Of a stretch of 64,000 bases of DNA, positions 47,248 through 58,900 are shown one piece after another; within the stretch, counting starts at the first letter, position 1, and the number at the start of each line of letters is the position of its first letter. Below the pieces are notes generated by a model. The model was given only the letters and a program-made list of their open reading frames with translations. It was not told where the DNA came from and searched no databases. The translations under genes were made by a program, and so were the position numbers. This DNA is from Telmatactis stephensoni. Lineage: Eukaryota > Cnidaria > Anthozoa > Actiniaria > Isophelliidae. The stretch is taken from NCBI GenBank assembly GCA_029948255.1, contig JALIZF010001830.1:620001-684000 (forward strand), read 5' to 3'.

Positions 47248-50200
47248 ATGGCCTTAAATCGTAATTTAGACTCCATACCAACGTAAGTGCACAAAAATTT
47301 TCCTATTTTCAATGAATATTTATCGTTTTTAGACGAAATTTCGAACCTTCTCAAACGCAAAGCGAAATTGCGTTGAGCGAAATTTAAGGCGAATTGCTCG
47401 AATCCAAAATTGGTTAAAATTCAGCTTTTTCTTACAACAAATTGTTCAGAAGAAACAAAAAGTTTTCCACGGTTATTTTGATATCTAATAGCGTTGAAAA
47501 TTGTGGTCGAATTTGACTTTTTTGGGGCTGTTCTTTTGTGTGCTTGCTTTCACATATGTGACGGCCATATGGCTTTCGTCGCCGCCAAAGCCATGCATCG
47601 CGGTTGATCGTAATTTATGAAAATTTATTCCGTTTCCCGAATTCACCGCCAGGGTCACGAAAACTTTCTAACATTATTTCTTCTTCTTTTTTCGATTCAA
47701 TTTTATTTTTCAATTTTTAATTTAATTTAATATTCAACAATTAGAATTTTTGTTAACTTTGATTTTGGCCGGGATTTTTTAGAGAAAGTGATGGAGGACA
47801 AGCCGATCCCAATTTTAATGAGTTTACTTGGGCATCAGTGGACAAGAAAAGAAGTTTGGAAATTGAGACAGAAGATGGACAGTCTTCTAAAAGAATGATT
47901 ATGGAACTATCCAGTGAAGAAGGTATTATGCACCATTGATGTTAAGCCCCTTGTTAAACCCCAGTGTGGGTGGGAGGGGGGAGGGGTGGACTATCCTCAT
48001 GAAATTGACATAATGTCCCATTGGTAGGAAATTTGACAACTGACTGCAAGATAAATAAAATAAAATATTAAGATCTTTGGAGAATAGTCAAAATACATTA
48101 TTTTTTTATTCATTGTCTGGGAGTGGAAAATAGACCTTTCCCAAATTCACATGAGAAAACAATAGATCCAATTAAGGTTGGGGTGGATAAATATATACAT
48201 TCACTGTATTTTATCCACCCAAGCCTTAACTGAATCTATTCTTTTGTGGTTAGTCATGTGAATTTGGGGAAGGTCTATTAAACTTTTACTTTCAAAAAAT
48301 AAAAAAAAACAACAAGAAAGTCTTTGGAGAATAGTTAAGATAATGTATTTATTAATTGTCTGGGAGTAGGAAATAGACCTTTCCCAATGGATAAATATTT
48401 ACATTTACTGTATTTTATCTACCCAAACCTTGACTTGAATCTATTATTTTGTGGTTAGTCATGTGAATTTGGGGAAGGTCTATTAAACGTTTACTTTCAA
48501 AAACAACAACAACAACAAAGTCAGTCCCATGCATTTACAAGCTCTCCAAAACCTAGGTCTTACAAAAGTAGTTGCATTATTTATTATGTACCATATTTTT
48601 TACATTTTTATATAACCTGTAACTAGGTTTTCAAATTTGAGATGGTTTTGTGGTATGTCATCTGATATACCACAGTATATACTTTAAATGTAAGTGCCTG
48701 TTATTGTTCTTGATGTCACATAAAAATGGCATCCATAAGAGCTTTAACACTTGTATTCAATAATAACTCTCTTCAAACACATAATGGTTTGGAAAGAAGC
48801 AGTGCACATCCCTGCCCATATAATAAAAAGAAAGAGGATCTGTCTGGTTACATTTTTTGATGGGAGAATGATATATACTTAACTGACTGAGTGGGAAGAC
48901 CAGACAGGGAAATATTTGGTTTGACGTCATGGGTCACTGTACAGAATCACAGCGAGGTCTGTACAGAATAAACAAGTGCCAAATATTTTCCCATCTGGCC
49001 TGGCCTTAAACTTGGGCAATAAGCAAATATTTTGTTATGTGACTTTTTGACCATTTTATATCTCTTTGGATACTTCACTGGTCAGGGTCCAGATGCAGGT
49101 TTTACCTGACCAGCTTCGAAAATCTGCGTGTGCCCTGACTATCTCCAAAGGTTTTCTCAAAGGGGGACTAACATCAAAATCCTTCAATGTCTAATTTAGC
49201 AGAAACTTCATTGAAACTAAACTGAAAGGCTGTCTAAGAGTCACTTGATAACTGGATAGTTACTTTGCTTTCTGAAAATTCTTATGGGAAGTACTAGATA
49301 ATTTATGAATCTTTGGAGGTGTCAGAGACTTCACACACTCAACCCAAGCAAACAGCTCCATACATTTCTTTGTAATTCATAACTGAAATATCTTAGCATA
49401 ATTATTCTGCAATAAAGAAAGCTGGCCAGAAAATATATCCTTAGCCTAAACAATGCAGGAAAACTCCTTCACACAAACTTTAGGCATGAAAGAAATGAAA
49501 TAGTTTAAGAAACTAAACATAAAGAAATGTATGGAACTGAATGTTTAGGTTGAGTGTATATCACACAAATGATTTTGATGCTAGTCCTCATTTAAGAGTG
49601 TGCACATATGACTAAATATGGGTCATACAATAATAGGAATTATCTTATTTTAGAACAAGGACCACCCATTGTAATTCACATCAATAGTGGTGAAAATTTA
49701 GTGGTTACAGAAGATAATGAAGGAATACCTGAGTCAGCGACAGCACTTGCCTATTTAGAGAACAATGGTAGTGCTACCAGTCCAGTGTTTGAAGATAACT
49801 TGATAAAGAAGAATGGAATTGCAGAAGAGGAACCAGGTTAGATCTCCACATCCTCCTTGCATATAAACCACAATCTTGGGCATCACCCTTGAGACAAATT
49901 AATATATTCCTAACAAACTATGTTCAAATAGAAAACAATCCTTGTCACTCCCTCACTCCCCTCACCTAAATGTTGTTGTCAACTTAAAATCAGACCTTTT
50001 GGCCGGTTATACGAAGGGTGAATAGTGCTATCCAGCGGATAAATCCTATCCAGCGGTTAAAATCTATACAAAATCTATATAGTAGATAACTCTTTATCTG
50101 ATGGATAACTTTATCCAACCTTCGTACAACCGGGCCCTGGAGTATGGACAACCCTGTGAAACAACATTGAGAATGGGGAAAGAGGTTGACAATGTTTTTA

Positions 50201-53200
50201 ACCTTTGTAGCAAAGGTAATGTGTTGAGAGCATGATTACTGCCAAATCAGCTCTGTCTTAAGTACTGTAGTTTTGTCCAAGGTTGTAGATAGTATTGACA
50301 GAGTCAGGGGTCTCAGCAACTGGCAGAAAGCTGCTGGTTGTAAAGTCAGATAGCAGTCTGCTACTTGTTCTGCAATGTTTTTTGCTTATCAATCTACTGT
50401 AACTTACATTGTACCCTAAGCTGTCTATTGAAGCCAGCCAAGGGCAAGTCCCTGGATATAAATATGATTAATGCCATATCTATTGCAGAACATATGAACA
50501 TTTCTGTAAACTCACTTTTGAACCCATGCCATTTAATACATACAGTACCATGGCAGAGATATTCAAATTCAGAGGAAGAGAGGGGAGGAGGCACTTTGTT
50601 TCTTTTGTTAATAAATCACACCATCCCATCCCAGAGAAAGAGGTTTTGCTTTTTTACCCAAGACAGAAATCATACCTAATAATTTAACCTATAGCCATCC
50701 TCTAGATTGATTGACCATAAGTTGTAGTATTTGCTGCTTTACAATGCTGGTACCATCCTCAGGGACCCAGGGTGAAAGGGGAGGGGGAAGGAAAGGGAAA
50801 GGGGAAAAGGACTACCCCAAACCATTCCCAATGGCAAAACTTAATCCTCTCTCTGATTGGCCTCATTATAATTTAATTATAATGAGGCCAATCAGAAGCA
50901 TTTGTGCGGTTGAGCTCGATTCGTCTAAAATTACAAGTAAACAAGTTGACCCCACGCATTGCAACACCCCTTAAACAAAGCGAGTGGACATGCAAAAACC
51001 TTAAACAGAAACAGAAGTTGGTTGTATCGACAATTATTCAGAAACAAGATGTGTTTGCAGAGCTGCCCACAGGATTCGGGAAAAGTTTGACTTACCAAAT
51101 CTTGCCTGGAATTTACAATGCTTTGCCTGATCTCGGTGTGCAGAACTTGACACACAAACATAATTATATTAAACTGTCATAGCATCCAAGCAATAATTGA
51201 GATGCGCCAGATACTTTTGTTACATGATCTTGTTTATGTGGGATATCCCTAATAGGATTAAGTTTTGCCGTTGGAAATGGTTTGGGGTACCGGTAGTCAA
51301 CTGCCCAGGGTGTCTTTTTCCCCTTTCCCTTTCTTTCCCCCTCCCCCTCCCCCTCCGGTCCTTCCCCTCCCCTTTCACCCTGGGTCCCCAAGGATGCGCT
51401 GGTACCACAGCTAGCCCATAAGTAAATAATAGACTTATGGAGTCAGTCTAAAGCTGCTGTTACTAGACTTGATTTCTAGACTTGACTTGTTAAAAAGTTT
51501 CATGGCAAAATTGAGCTGTGTAACACCCCTCTAGAAACCTGTCTTGCTGTTATGATTGACACAAGTTTCAAATAAAAGTTTCAGCATGTAACAGCGCCCT
51601 ATGATATTTTTGACTTTAGGTTATTTTCCTGTGAATGCCCAGTGGGTGCCAACTTCATTCATAAGTATACTGATATTATCCTTCCTTTTTGTGTAGAAAT
51701 GATATGTGGATTTCCAGTCTACAAATTAAAAAGAAATGTCCCATTTCTGAACGAAACCCTAGAACTTTGCATGGGCGTTAACATCAACAAAGACCTCATC
51801 TGCCAACAAGTACCACCCAATGTCCAAGTCGCATCCATATTTGTGGTAGATTTCCAATGTGTTCGCCATCATGAGGTAGTCGCTAGAGACAAGGGGTGCT
51901 TTGGACGTCAATCAAGCCCAACACGTCATGTGGCCTTGAAGATTGCAGCAGATCGTACCATAGAGGATATTAAAACAATCAAGTACATGACAGAGGAGAT
52001 GATGCCAGAACCTGGGTACGAGTTTTACAAAATACGACGTCACTACACTTGGCATAAGTTCATTTCCGGTTTGTCGAGAATCATAACGAGGCTGGAGTAC
52101 AAGAATGAGTTGTTTAGATACGGTGTTGTCCAATTTAAAGTTGCTGATGAAGAGAAATCGTTTGCCAGTAACTTCAAACCTGAACCACACTCTACTACTA
52201 CCCCAGAGAAGGTCTTTGTTCAACGAGGCACGCCTCGATCCAATATTGAGAGCGGCACACGGTTAAAACGAGAAGTAACGTCCCCATTGACAAGCTCTTA
52301 CAAACTACCAACAAAAAGCGCGCTCAATTCTCCACCCCTGGCATCACACAGCACTCCTCTTCCAAAACCTACCTACTCTCAGCCTTCTGCAGCTTCTTGT
52401 AAGAATGAGATTTTCAACATCCTTCAAAACGCTGACAGACCACGGCCGCAGCTCAGTAAAGTACCCGACTACTCCAGGTTGTTATCATTATTGAAATGCG
52501 ACGAGTTTCTTTGTGATGTGTCATTTTGCTCCATTAAAACTGATGACAACGAGAGAGTGCTAAATCCAAGGACTTTCGCCATGGGTGAGCTCCAGCGTCA
52601 TTGGCTACAATCCTTTTGCACAGTCAACAATCCAAAGTCAGTGGTCACCATCTCTACTGTCCATAAGCTGGGCAATCTCTATATCACCACGCTAACTTGC
52701 TCTCTTCCCATTTTTGTACTAAAAGACGACCCATCCAACCACCCCACTGTGTTACTTGGCCTTATGACAAGTTTAACGAAGGAAAAGCAAGATTATGAGT
52801 ATCTAGTCAGCAAACTACGTCAGCATGGTATTACTAGTATGGTGTATGGCACTGATAGTGTTTCTGAACTCGATGATGTCTTTGAAAAGAACTTTCCTGC
52901 ATGCGGCCCAGATAGAAGTATTCATCTTTGCTGCTTTGACAAAGCTAAGGAAACTATTATGCAAAAACTTGATGAATTCAAAGTCAAATCAAGTGACACT
53001 AAGTCAGTCGTTACAAGACAGATCATTGGATCTGGTGTGTATAGCTCCAACGATGCCTTAGTAGATCAGAGAAGTGAAGGAAAATTCCATGACCTTCTTG
53101 CAAATATAGAGCCCTCGTGGCCTATGGCGTTTCGTGAATGGATCCGAAAACCACTTATCAAAGGTGGCCAGCGTTCTTTTTATGATGTTATTCGACGGTC

Positions 53201-53483
53201 CATGCTTCGGCCTGTGCGAACCGCTGCGGGGCTAGGAGACCCGCCCAAGAGGTACAGCAGTCAAATTGCTTCAAATCATTGCATCGCTGATGCTATAAGT
53301 GAACTAGAGCAAGAACCAAAGGCATCGGTTGATCTGACTAAGGTTTATGAGGTTTTTAAGAACAGGGCTGTGGATTCTCAGATTACAGACTTTGTCAAAG
53401 CCATGTACAACATGGGACAGCTAAGACTTGCAAAAGAGTACCAACATCTTACGGTCTCGTTGCTTAACGTCGAGAAGGATTAA
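47248..53483 (+). CDS. MULE-transposase-derived protein, probably domesticated
   Basis: Four exons: 47248-47282, 47783-47922, 49654-49836 and the long 51697-53483; in-frame, 714 aa. Exon 4 starts at the TTTTTGTGTAG acceptor, not at the upstream open frame. Exons 1-3 give an acidic, Ser/Asn-rich leader with no known domain. Residues about 120-310 lack an obvious match. Residues about 430-650 look like a MULE transposase domain: VHKLGNLYIT, HPTVLLGLM, YGTDS (Asp506), then LCCF and LRPVRTAAGLGDPP near 623-636. The residue aligned with the usual first catalytic Asp is Ser439 (ISTVHKLG), and the usual C-x-x-H is altered, so transposition activity is unlikely. The multi-exon structure, long intact frame and lack of flanking inverted repeats favour a host gene. 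Function is unknown. Intron 3 holds a MULE-like transposon. Confidence 0.8.
48128..48280. mobile_element. fold-back element, copy 1 of a local duplication
   Basis: AATAGACCTTTCCC and TTCACATGA on the left pair with TCATGTGAATTTGGGGAAGGTCTATT on the right. A second copy follows at 48372-48485, and the flanking sequence is duplicated too. Confidence 0.8.
48372..48485. mobile_element. fold-back element, copy 2, with shortened left arm
   Basis: Same termini as 48128-48280, but about 40 bp of the left arm is missing. The duplicated unit is roughly 48076-48303 and 48319-48500. Confidence 0.78.
50001..50137. mobile_element. fold-back MITE
   Basis: Left end GGCCGGTTATACGAAGG; right end CCTTCGTACAACCGGGCCC; internal TATCCAGCGGATAA blocks pair with complements. 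It lies in intron 3 of the transposase-derived gene. Confidence 0.75.
50754..51396 (+). mobile_element. MULE-like non-autonomous transposon with RecQ-helicase fragment, copy B
   Basis: 643 bp, same family as 6413-7027, with about 125-bp inverted ends starting CATCCTCAGGGACCCAGGG and flanks TGCTGGTAC (50745-50753) and CGCTGGTAC (51397-51405), an 8-9 bp duplication with one mismatch. The + strand at 50904-51182 encodes about 92 aa, including QKQDVFAELPTGFGKSLTYQ, a RecQ-like Q-region plus Walker A, then stops. The helicase piece is therefore only an N-terminal fragment and cannot be an active enzyme. Confidence 0.88.
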
Positions 53484-53891
53484 ACAAACCTTGACGTCAC
53501 AAAACAAACTCTATAAGCTAAGCCTGCTCTACCCACCATACTTATATTCCGTGATATTTTCAATAGTGCATGCATTCAAGTCAGACTATATTATCGCTAA
53601 TACTGTTGTTGTTGCATCTAGTTTGATACATTTTTAGAACATTTTAAAGATTTTGCAATGCTAAAACTAGTCCGTGAAGCTGGGACCTCTGAGGTAGGGG
53701 ATGGGAAGAAAAGGGGCAAGAAGTGCGCTCCCTCCCTTTTTTCCCCTTCCCCCTCCTCTTGCGCCAGTTACGTATGTAGTAGGCTGTACTATTTTAGGAT
53801 TTGCGTGACGAGAATAAGTACAGCTTGCAACAAATCAATCAGTCTAAAATTTACGACGACTCAGACGGAGATGAGAGGCAAACTGCTCCTA

Positions 53892-54026
53892 GAGTGATTT
53901 CAATATATCCGTGAAAAAGTTAGCGAACTAAATTGTACTAAATAGCGCGAAATCCTTTGTTTTCTATTGTTTAATTAGTGCAATTTCTTACAGAGTTTTT
54001 CACGGATATATTGTAAGCACTCTAAT
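53892..54026. mobile_element. fold-back element
   Basis: GAGTGATTTCAATATATCCG on the left pairs with CGGATATATTGTAAGCACTC on the right. Non-coding. Confidence 0.75.
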
Positions 54027-54955
54027 CACAAAGATTCATTCATGAACATCTTTAGAGATAGCTTAGGCCATTTAAACAGCCATTACCTTGAAACTATAGA
54101 GTGTTTTGACCTAAAAATGTGTTCAGTGGTCTCGGTACACAATGCGCGCAAAGAATAAATTACATCTATTTCAAAAAAGGTCGTACGAGAGGTCTCAAGC
54201 CCACGCGACTAGACCGAAAAGGAGTATGGGTAGTAACAAAACCACTTATTGACTTTAGCATCAGTAAGTGAAGTTCTTTTGTGTATAAGGTCAGAGCAAC
54301 GTGAATTTGAGTAATCATGTGGGATTTTTGTGGTTTTAAGCTGTTTTATAACTTAAGTGATTTCTTCCCATACTCCCTTTCGGGTGGGTGGCGTAGGCTT
54401 GATACCGACAACGTTTGTTGAAATAGGTGTATACAACAGGTGCAAGAGAAAATGAGATAAGAGAAGAAATCTTCCATATTAGCTTTTGTAACCACTTTAA
54501 GCACCTTTTGAAGCTATTTTAGATCGGTGTACATTTTTCTCTTCGGAAAATATCAAATATTGCTTCAAGGAAATTTCGTCCCATTAGAATACATATAATC
54601 ACTTGACTAGGAGTCCAGCGCGAAAACATCAAGCCTTAAGGTGGTAGCGCGAGCTAAAAATAGTGATGAGCAAAAATATCAAAAATTTTTCATCTTGATT
54701 CCCAAAAATAGCTTCAAAAAGTGCTAATGACGGGGAATTAACGGAGACATCCTCTCTCATCTTAATTTCTCTTGGTGTCAACTTACTTTTTTCTTATTTC
54801 CTCCGGTTACGTTCAGTCAGCAATTTTGCAATGAGTGCTACTCTGATGTATTTACAATTAAATGAACCTCAATTTTTCTTGCAAGTACATGAAAATTAAA
54901 CGGCCGTCATTGCATGGAGTAGTCCCTCAATCACATTCATTAGAATTCTGCCTTA

Positions 54956-55174
54956 AGGCGGTGTTACACGAGACGATTTTTAACGACGATTTTCCGCGCA
55001 ACGTTGCAACAACTTGCAATATTTTGCGTTGCGAGTTTCGGACTTGGATTCGAAACCTCGCAACGCGTTGCCAAAGCAAAAAGTTCCAAGTGTCATGTTA
55101 CACGAGAAAGATTTTTAACGCAACGCCGTTGCGCTGAAAATCGTCATTAAAATTCGTCTCGTGTAACACCGCCT
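54956..55174. mobile_element. Harbinger/Tourist-like MITE
   Basis: 219 bp, ends AGGCGGTGTTACACGAGACG and CGTCTCGTGTAACACCGCCT, flanked by TTA on both sides (54953-54955, 55175-55177). The interior is rich in AACGACGATTTT and GCAACG inverted blocks. Its termini resemble those of 34751-34942. Confidence 0.85.
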
Positions 55175-55482
55175 TTACTGTGCGTGTTTTACCGTTTGTT
55201 AATTACAGTTTGTATACTTTAATCGTCATTGATTTTGTCTGTTATCCACAAAAAAGACGCTATAACTGATTTTATTCTTTTTTGTAAATTATCGCCTTAT
55301 AAAGTAAAAATAGAATTTACTTTAAATTTGAAAATCCTAGAGCTTGCTTTTTTATTTTATTTTATTTATTTATTTATTTTTTATTTATTTATCTATCTGA
55401 TTTCCGTCTAGTTGGAAAAATAAAAGACAACAACAGGAAAGAAAGGAGAATAATTATAAAAGAAAAAGAGGGAATAAAACAA

Positions 55483-55623
55483 GCTACAATCTTGCTCGAA
55501 AAGAGTGAATCACTTTTCCCCTCTCCCCTGGAGAGTATCCAGAGAAGTTGGTGAGTATCCAGGGCTTTGCATGCCAAGACATATAGTGATTCAAAAATAA
55601 ATGAGCAAGATTGTAGCTCTCGA
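55483..55623. mobile_element. small fold-back element
   Basis: GCTACAATCTTGCTCGAAA on the left pairs with GAGCAAGATTGTAGC on the right; GTGAATCACTTTT and AGTGATTCA lie inside. Confidence 0.6.
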
Positions 55624-55955
55624 GAACAGGACTTTTTTATCGTCGTTTTCCCAGTCAATCATAAAATTGGTGGAGCTTGAGCGGAAGCCACATGAAAATC
55701 CGGAAATCAGACGTCTACATCTCTGTGGACTCTAACAGAGTTACGGAAATGCATGTAAGTGCTTGACATATCAGCGTCTGAGAGAAGAAGAGATCGGATA
55801 TGAAATATTAAACAGGGGAAAGCGAAAAGTGTCGGTAAAAAGAGAGGAAAAGAGAGCGCAAACGGAAATGACCTAATTATCATATTGCGCCAAATAGGCA
55901 TTATGGGTATTTTCACGTGATCATATCCAGTGTTTGGGCTGAACAACAAAAAAAC

Positions 55956-58900
55956 ATGGCGGTGGGCTGGAGAAGTTGGACGATATTGTTCGTGGTATTC
56001 ATTGCCACATTACTGAATACCTCTTCTGCGGAAGAGTCTAAAAGTATTACAGAAAACTGTAAGAAGCGATGTGAAAGAACATATCCACCGCATACTTATC
56101 CAAAGGTTTGTTTTTGTGGTGATAATTTCGCTGAGTTCAGGGAAGCATGCTCTCGCTATTTCGGTCTTTGTTTACCAAACAATTACTGAATTTGTCCTTG
56201 TTTCTGTTACTTCTTGAGTAAAGCAGAGCATGTAAATTGAATTTCTTGGTTGTATTTGCTTTATTTAAGCCCTTTTTTCCTCTTATTTAATACAGAAAGA
56301 GACTCACGTCGCATGCTTACGAGGTTGTCGCTTATCCGCCATTGGTCAGCTTTCTTCCTCGAACCGAAGCAAAGAAAATGCTACAAAAACGTGCATAGCA
56401 GGTAAAACATTTTCTCCCTTTTTGAACAGATTTAAATATTTTAAGACACTACAGTTAAAATCCCTTTTTAGTTAGATTTCTTGAGTATTCTTTTTTTTGA
56501 TCACATGAAAGACGAGCACATCTGCATATTTTGTACGAAAATTAACCCTAAACAATAAACTTGTTTTTATTTTATCTTATGAAAAACGAACGTTTCTAAG
56601 ATTCTGTTTTGTTAGAGAGAGCAGAATATCTATGCCAGGAAAAAATAATTCCACAAAGCTTAATAACATTTAAGCTTATCATTTAAAACTGCTCGACATT
56701 GTAAAAAGTAAGATTAGGGAAACATCAAATTATTTTGATATGCTAATACCCCAGAAATTAATAATTAAAATAACAGTTTAATTTTTTTTCAACAGCTTCT
56801 CCACAGCTCTTACTTTGTTAATAATAAATACATTTTTTCAAGTTAGAAATTTACTGTATGCATTGGTTCATAATTGAGATTTTTTTAAAGCCCCTACATG
56901 TATGATGCAATTCTATTTATTTTGAAAATCAGTTCTTATTATTTAATTCTCAAAAGAACGCACGTAATATGGGCAAGAATGCGAAAAATATGAGACTGTA
57001 TTAGGTTAGTAATATTTGAATGGCTTCTCGGTGCAAAGCTGTGTGCTAATCAAAGTCAAATGTGGCAATAACAACGACGTCATTTGTATTGATTTTTGCA
57101 GAATTGTATAATAAATATGTTATTGGTCGATTAACCAGGGAATATAGCTGTGAATTTTTAATTGTCACTTGCATTTTAGCTTGCCTAAAGGCCCACCAAA
57201 ATACAGTGTGACTCCTAAAAATACACAGCTGTATTAGCTGGTTAATCGACCAATAACCTATATTTATTAGAGGGTATAGTGAAAATAATTTAATTTTTTC
57301 TAATATTAGCCTCATATTCTCACAATATAAAAGTTTCAAAACTCAACAACAACAACAACAACAACAACAATCTTTTTATTTCGTACCTTCATTATTTTAC
57401 AAAAATAAAACAATAATAATTCTTGTAAATGGCATAAATTAAGGTACTGGACCTAACCAATAACTATAAAGCTAATAAGGTGTTAGGACCAGTCTCTGTT
57501 TTAAAATTTAAATGGAATGCATGAGGCTTAACTAGAAATGAATGGCACGAAATTTACAAATAAATAAATAAATAAATATATATATATATATATATATATG
57601 CATATATTATATATATATACATATATATATATATCAAAAAGTTTACACATTTTTTTTCCAATACATACGTATATATATATCAAAAAGTTTACACATTTTT
57701 TAACACAAATTACTAAAGAACAAAAAACAAGAAAAAACAAGATAGACAAAGCACTAAACAATAAATAAAACAGTAATAATCAATAAGTGAGAAGGTAAAT
57801 GCAAAATGCAAATGAGAGGCTCATCAAAGAAGGCTTTTGGACTTACTTCATTGGAGCTTAAGTTTGTGAACTGTCTCTACGGTTTTGTCCAAGATTGTAG
57901 CTGTATATTATCTATATTTAGCCTGAGATTTTGTTTTGACTTGTTTAGGTTGCAAGGAAGGTTATTCTGACAAAGAATGTCAATTTGCTTGCCAAGTTGG
58001 TTGTAATGAACAAGCAGTCATTCCTACTGCCGACACATTGTATAAGGTAAGCAGTATGTGGCTGCCAATCCCACAATAAACAATAATGAACAGTGAAGCA
58101 GCAAGGAAGCTTAGAACACATTAATTTTGTTAGACACCATTTTTCTTGCAAGACCAAATGTTTTTTTCACTGATTTTCTTTGATTTAAGACTAGGAGACA
58201 GGACCGTGTTTTTCTGTGTTGAAAAATGGGTGAAATAAATTTGACTGTTCGGTGTATGAAATGTTGTTTTTACAAGAAGTAAAGTCATCAATGAACATAC
58301 AAAATGACTCTAGAGCAGCCAAGTTATTTTTAATTAGCATACCCATGGGAACTCTGGCTATCTAGTTAAGTTATTCAAATTATTCTAGTAATCAGTTAAA
58401 ATAATGATAATGATGATAGCAACATCAAAATGTCACCCTTCGATGTTAGTTTTACTCTCTGTGAAAAAAGAGACTTTCAGATATGCAAAATTTGACCAAA
58501 ATTTTACAAGACTTTTTTTCTGGGTGGTGGGGGGGGGGACACCATTCAACATCCCTGCTATGGAAAATCAAGGTACACTGCATTAGTGTTCTCAGAGCTA
58601 CTGATGTGCAGCACTTTTTCTGAGTGCTGGTATCTGCTAGTACTTTTGTTGGTGATCTAATAACACTATAATATATATCTTTATCAAGTAATGAGGGTCC
58701 ATTCCCTTAAGTTGCTTGATTGGTAAAAGCCAACTGCTTAAATTTTGACTTGGCCACTTTAAATCTATAGACACGGTGGGCAAAAAGTACCCCAAAATCG
58801 ACAAGGTTAAACGTGCCCTTTTTGCTCTAGCCTTTGTATCTTCAACGATCTTTGGTTATTTGCAATTATGAAATTTTCAGTGATGGGCTACTATAAGTCG

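Larger units (their letters stand above)
53484..55955. other. intergenic, transposase-derived gene to TMEM59
   Basis: Contains fold-back elements at 53892-54026, 54956-55174 and 55483-55623. No gene was recognised. The last few hundred bases should hold the TMEM59 promoter; the start codon lies in AACATGGCGG, which resembles a YY1-type initiator. Confidence 0.55.

Noticed and set aside
50904..51182. RecQ helicase as a host gene
   Set aside because: It is a short fragment with Walker A only, lies inside a TIR element, and is repeated at 6647-6856. It is transposon cargo, not a functional helicase.
51642..51696. Extension of the large exon frame upstream to a GTG
   Set aside because: A strong acceptor TTTTTGTGTAG ends at 51696, and joining there keeps the frame with the preceding exon. 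The upstream part is intron.
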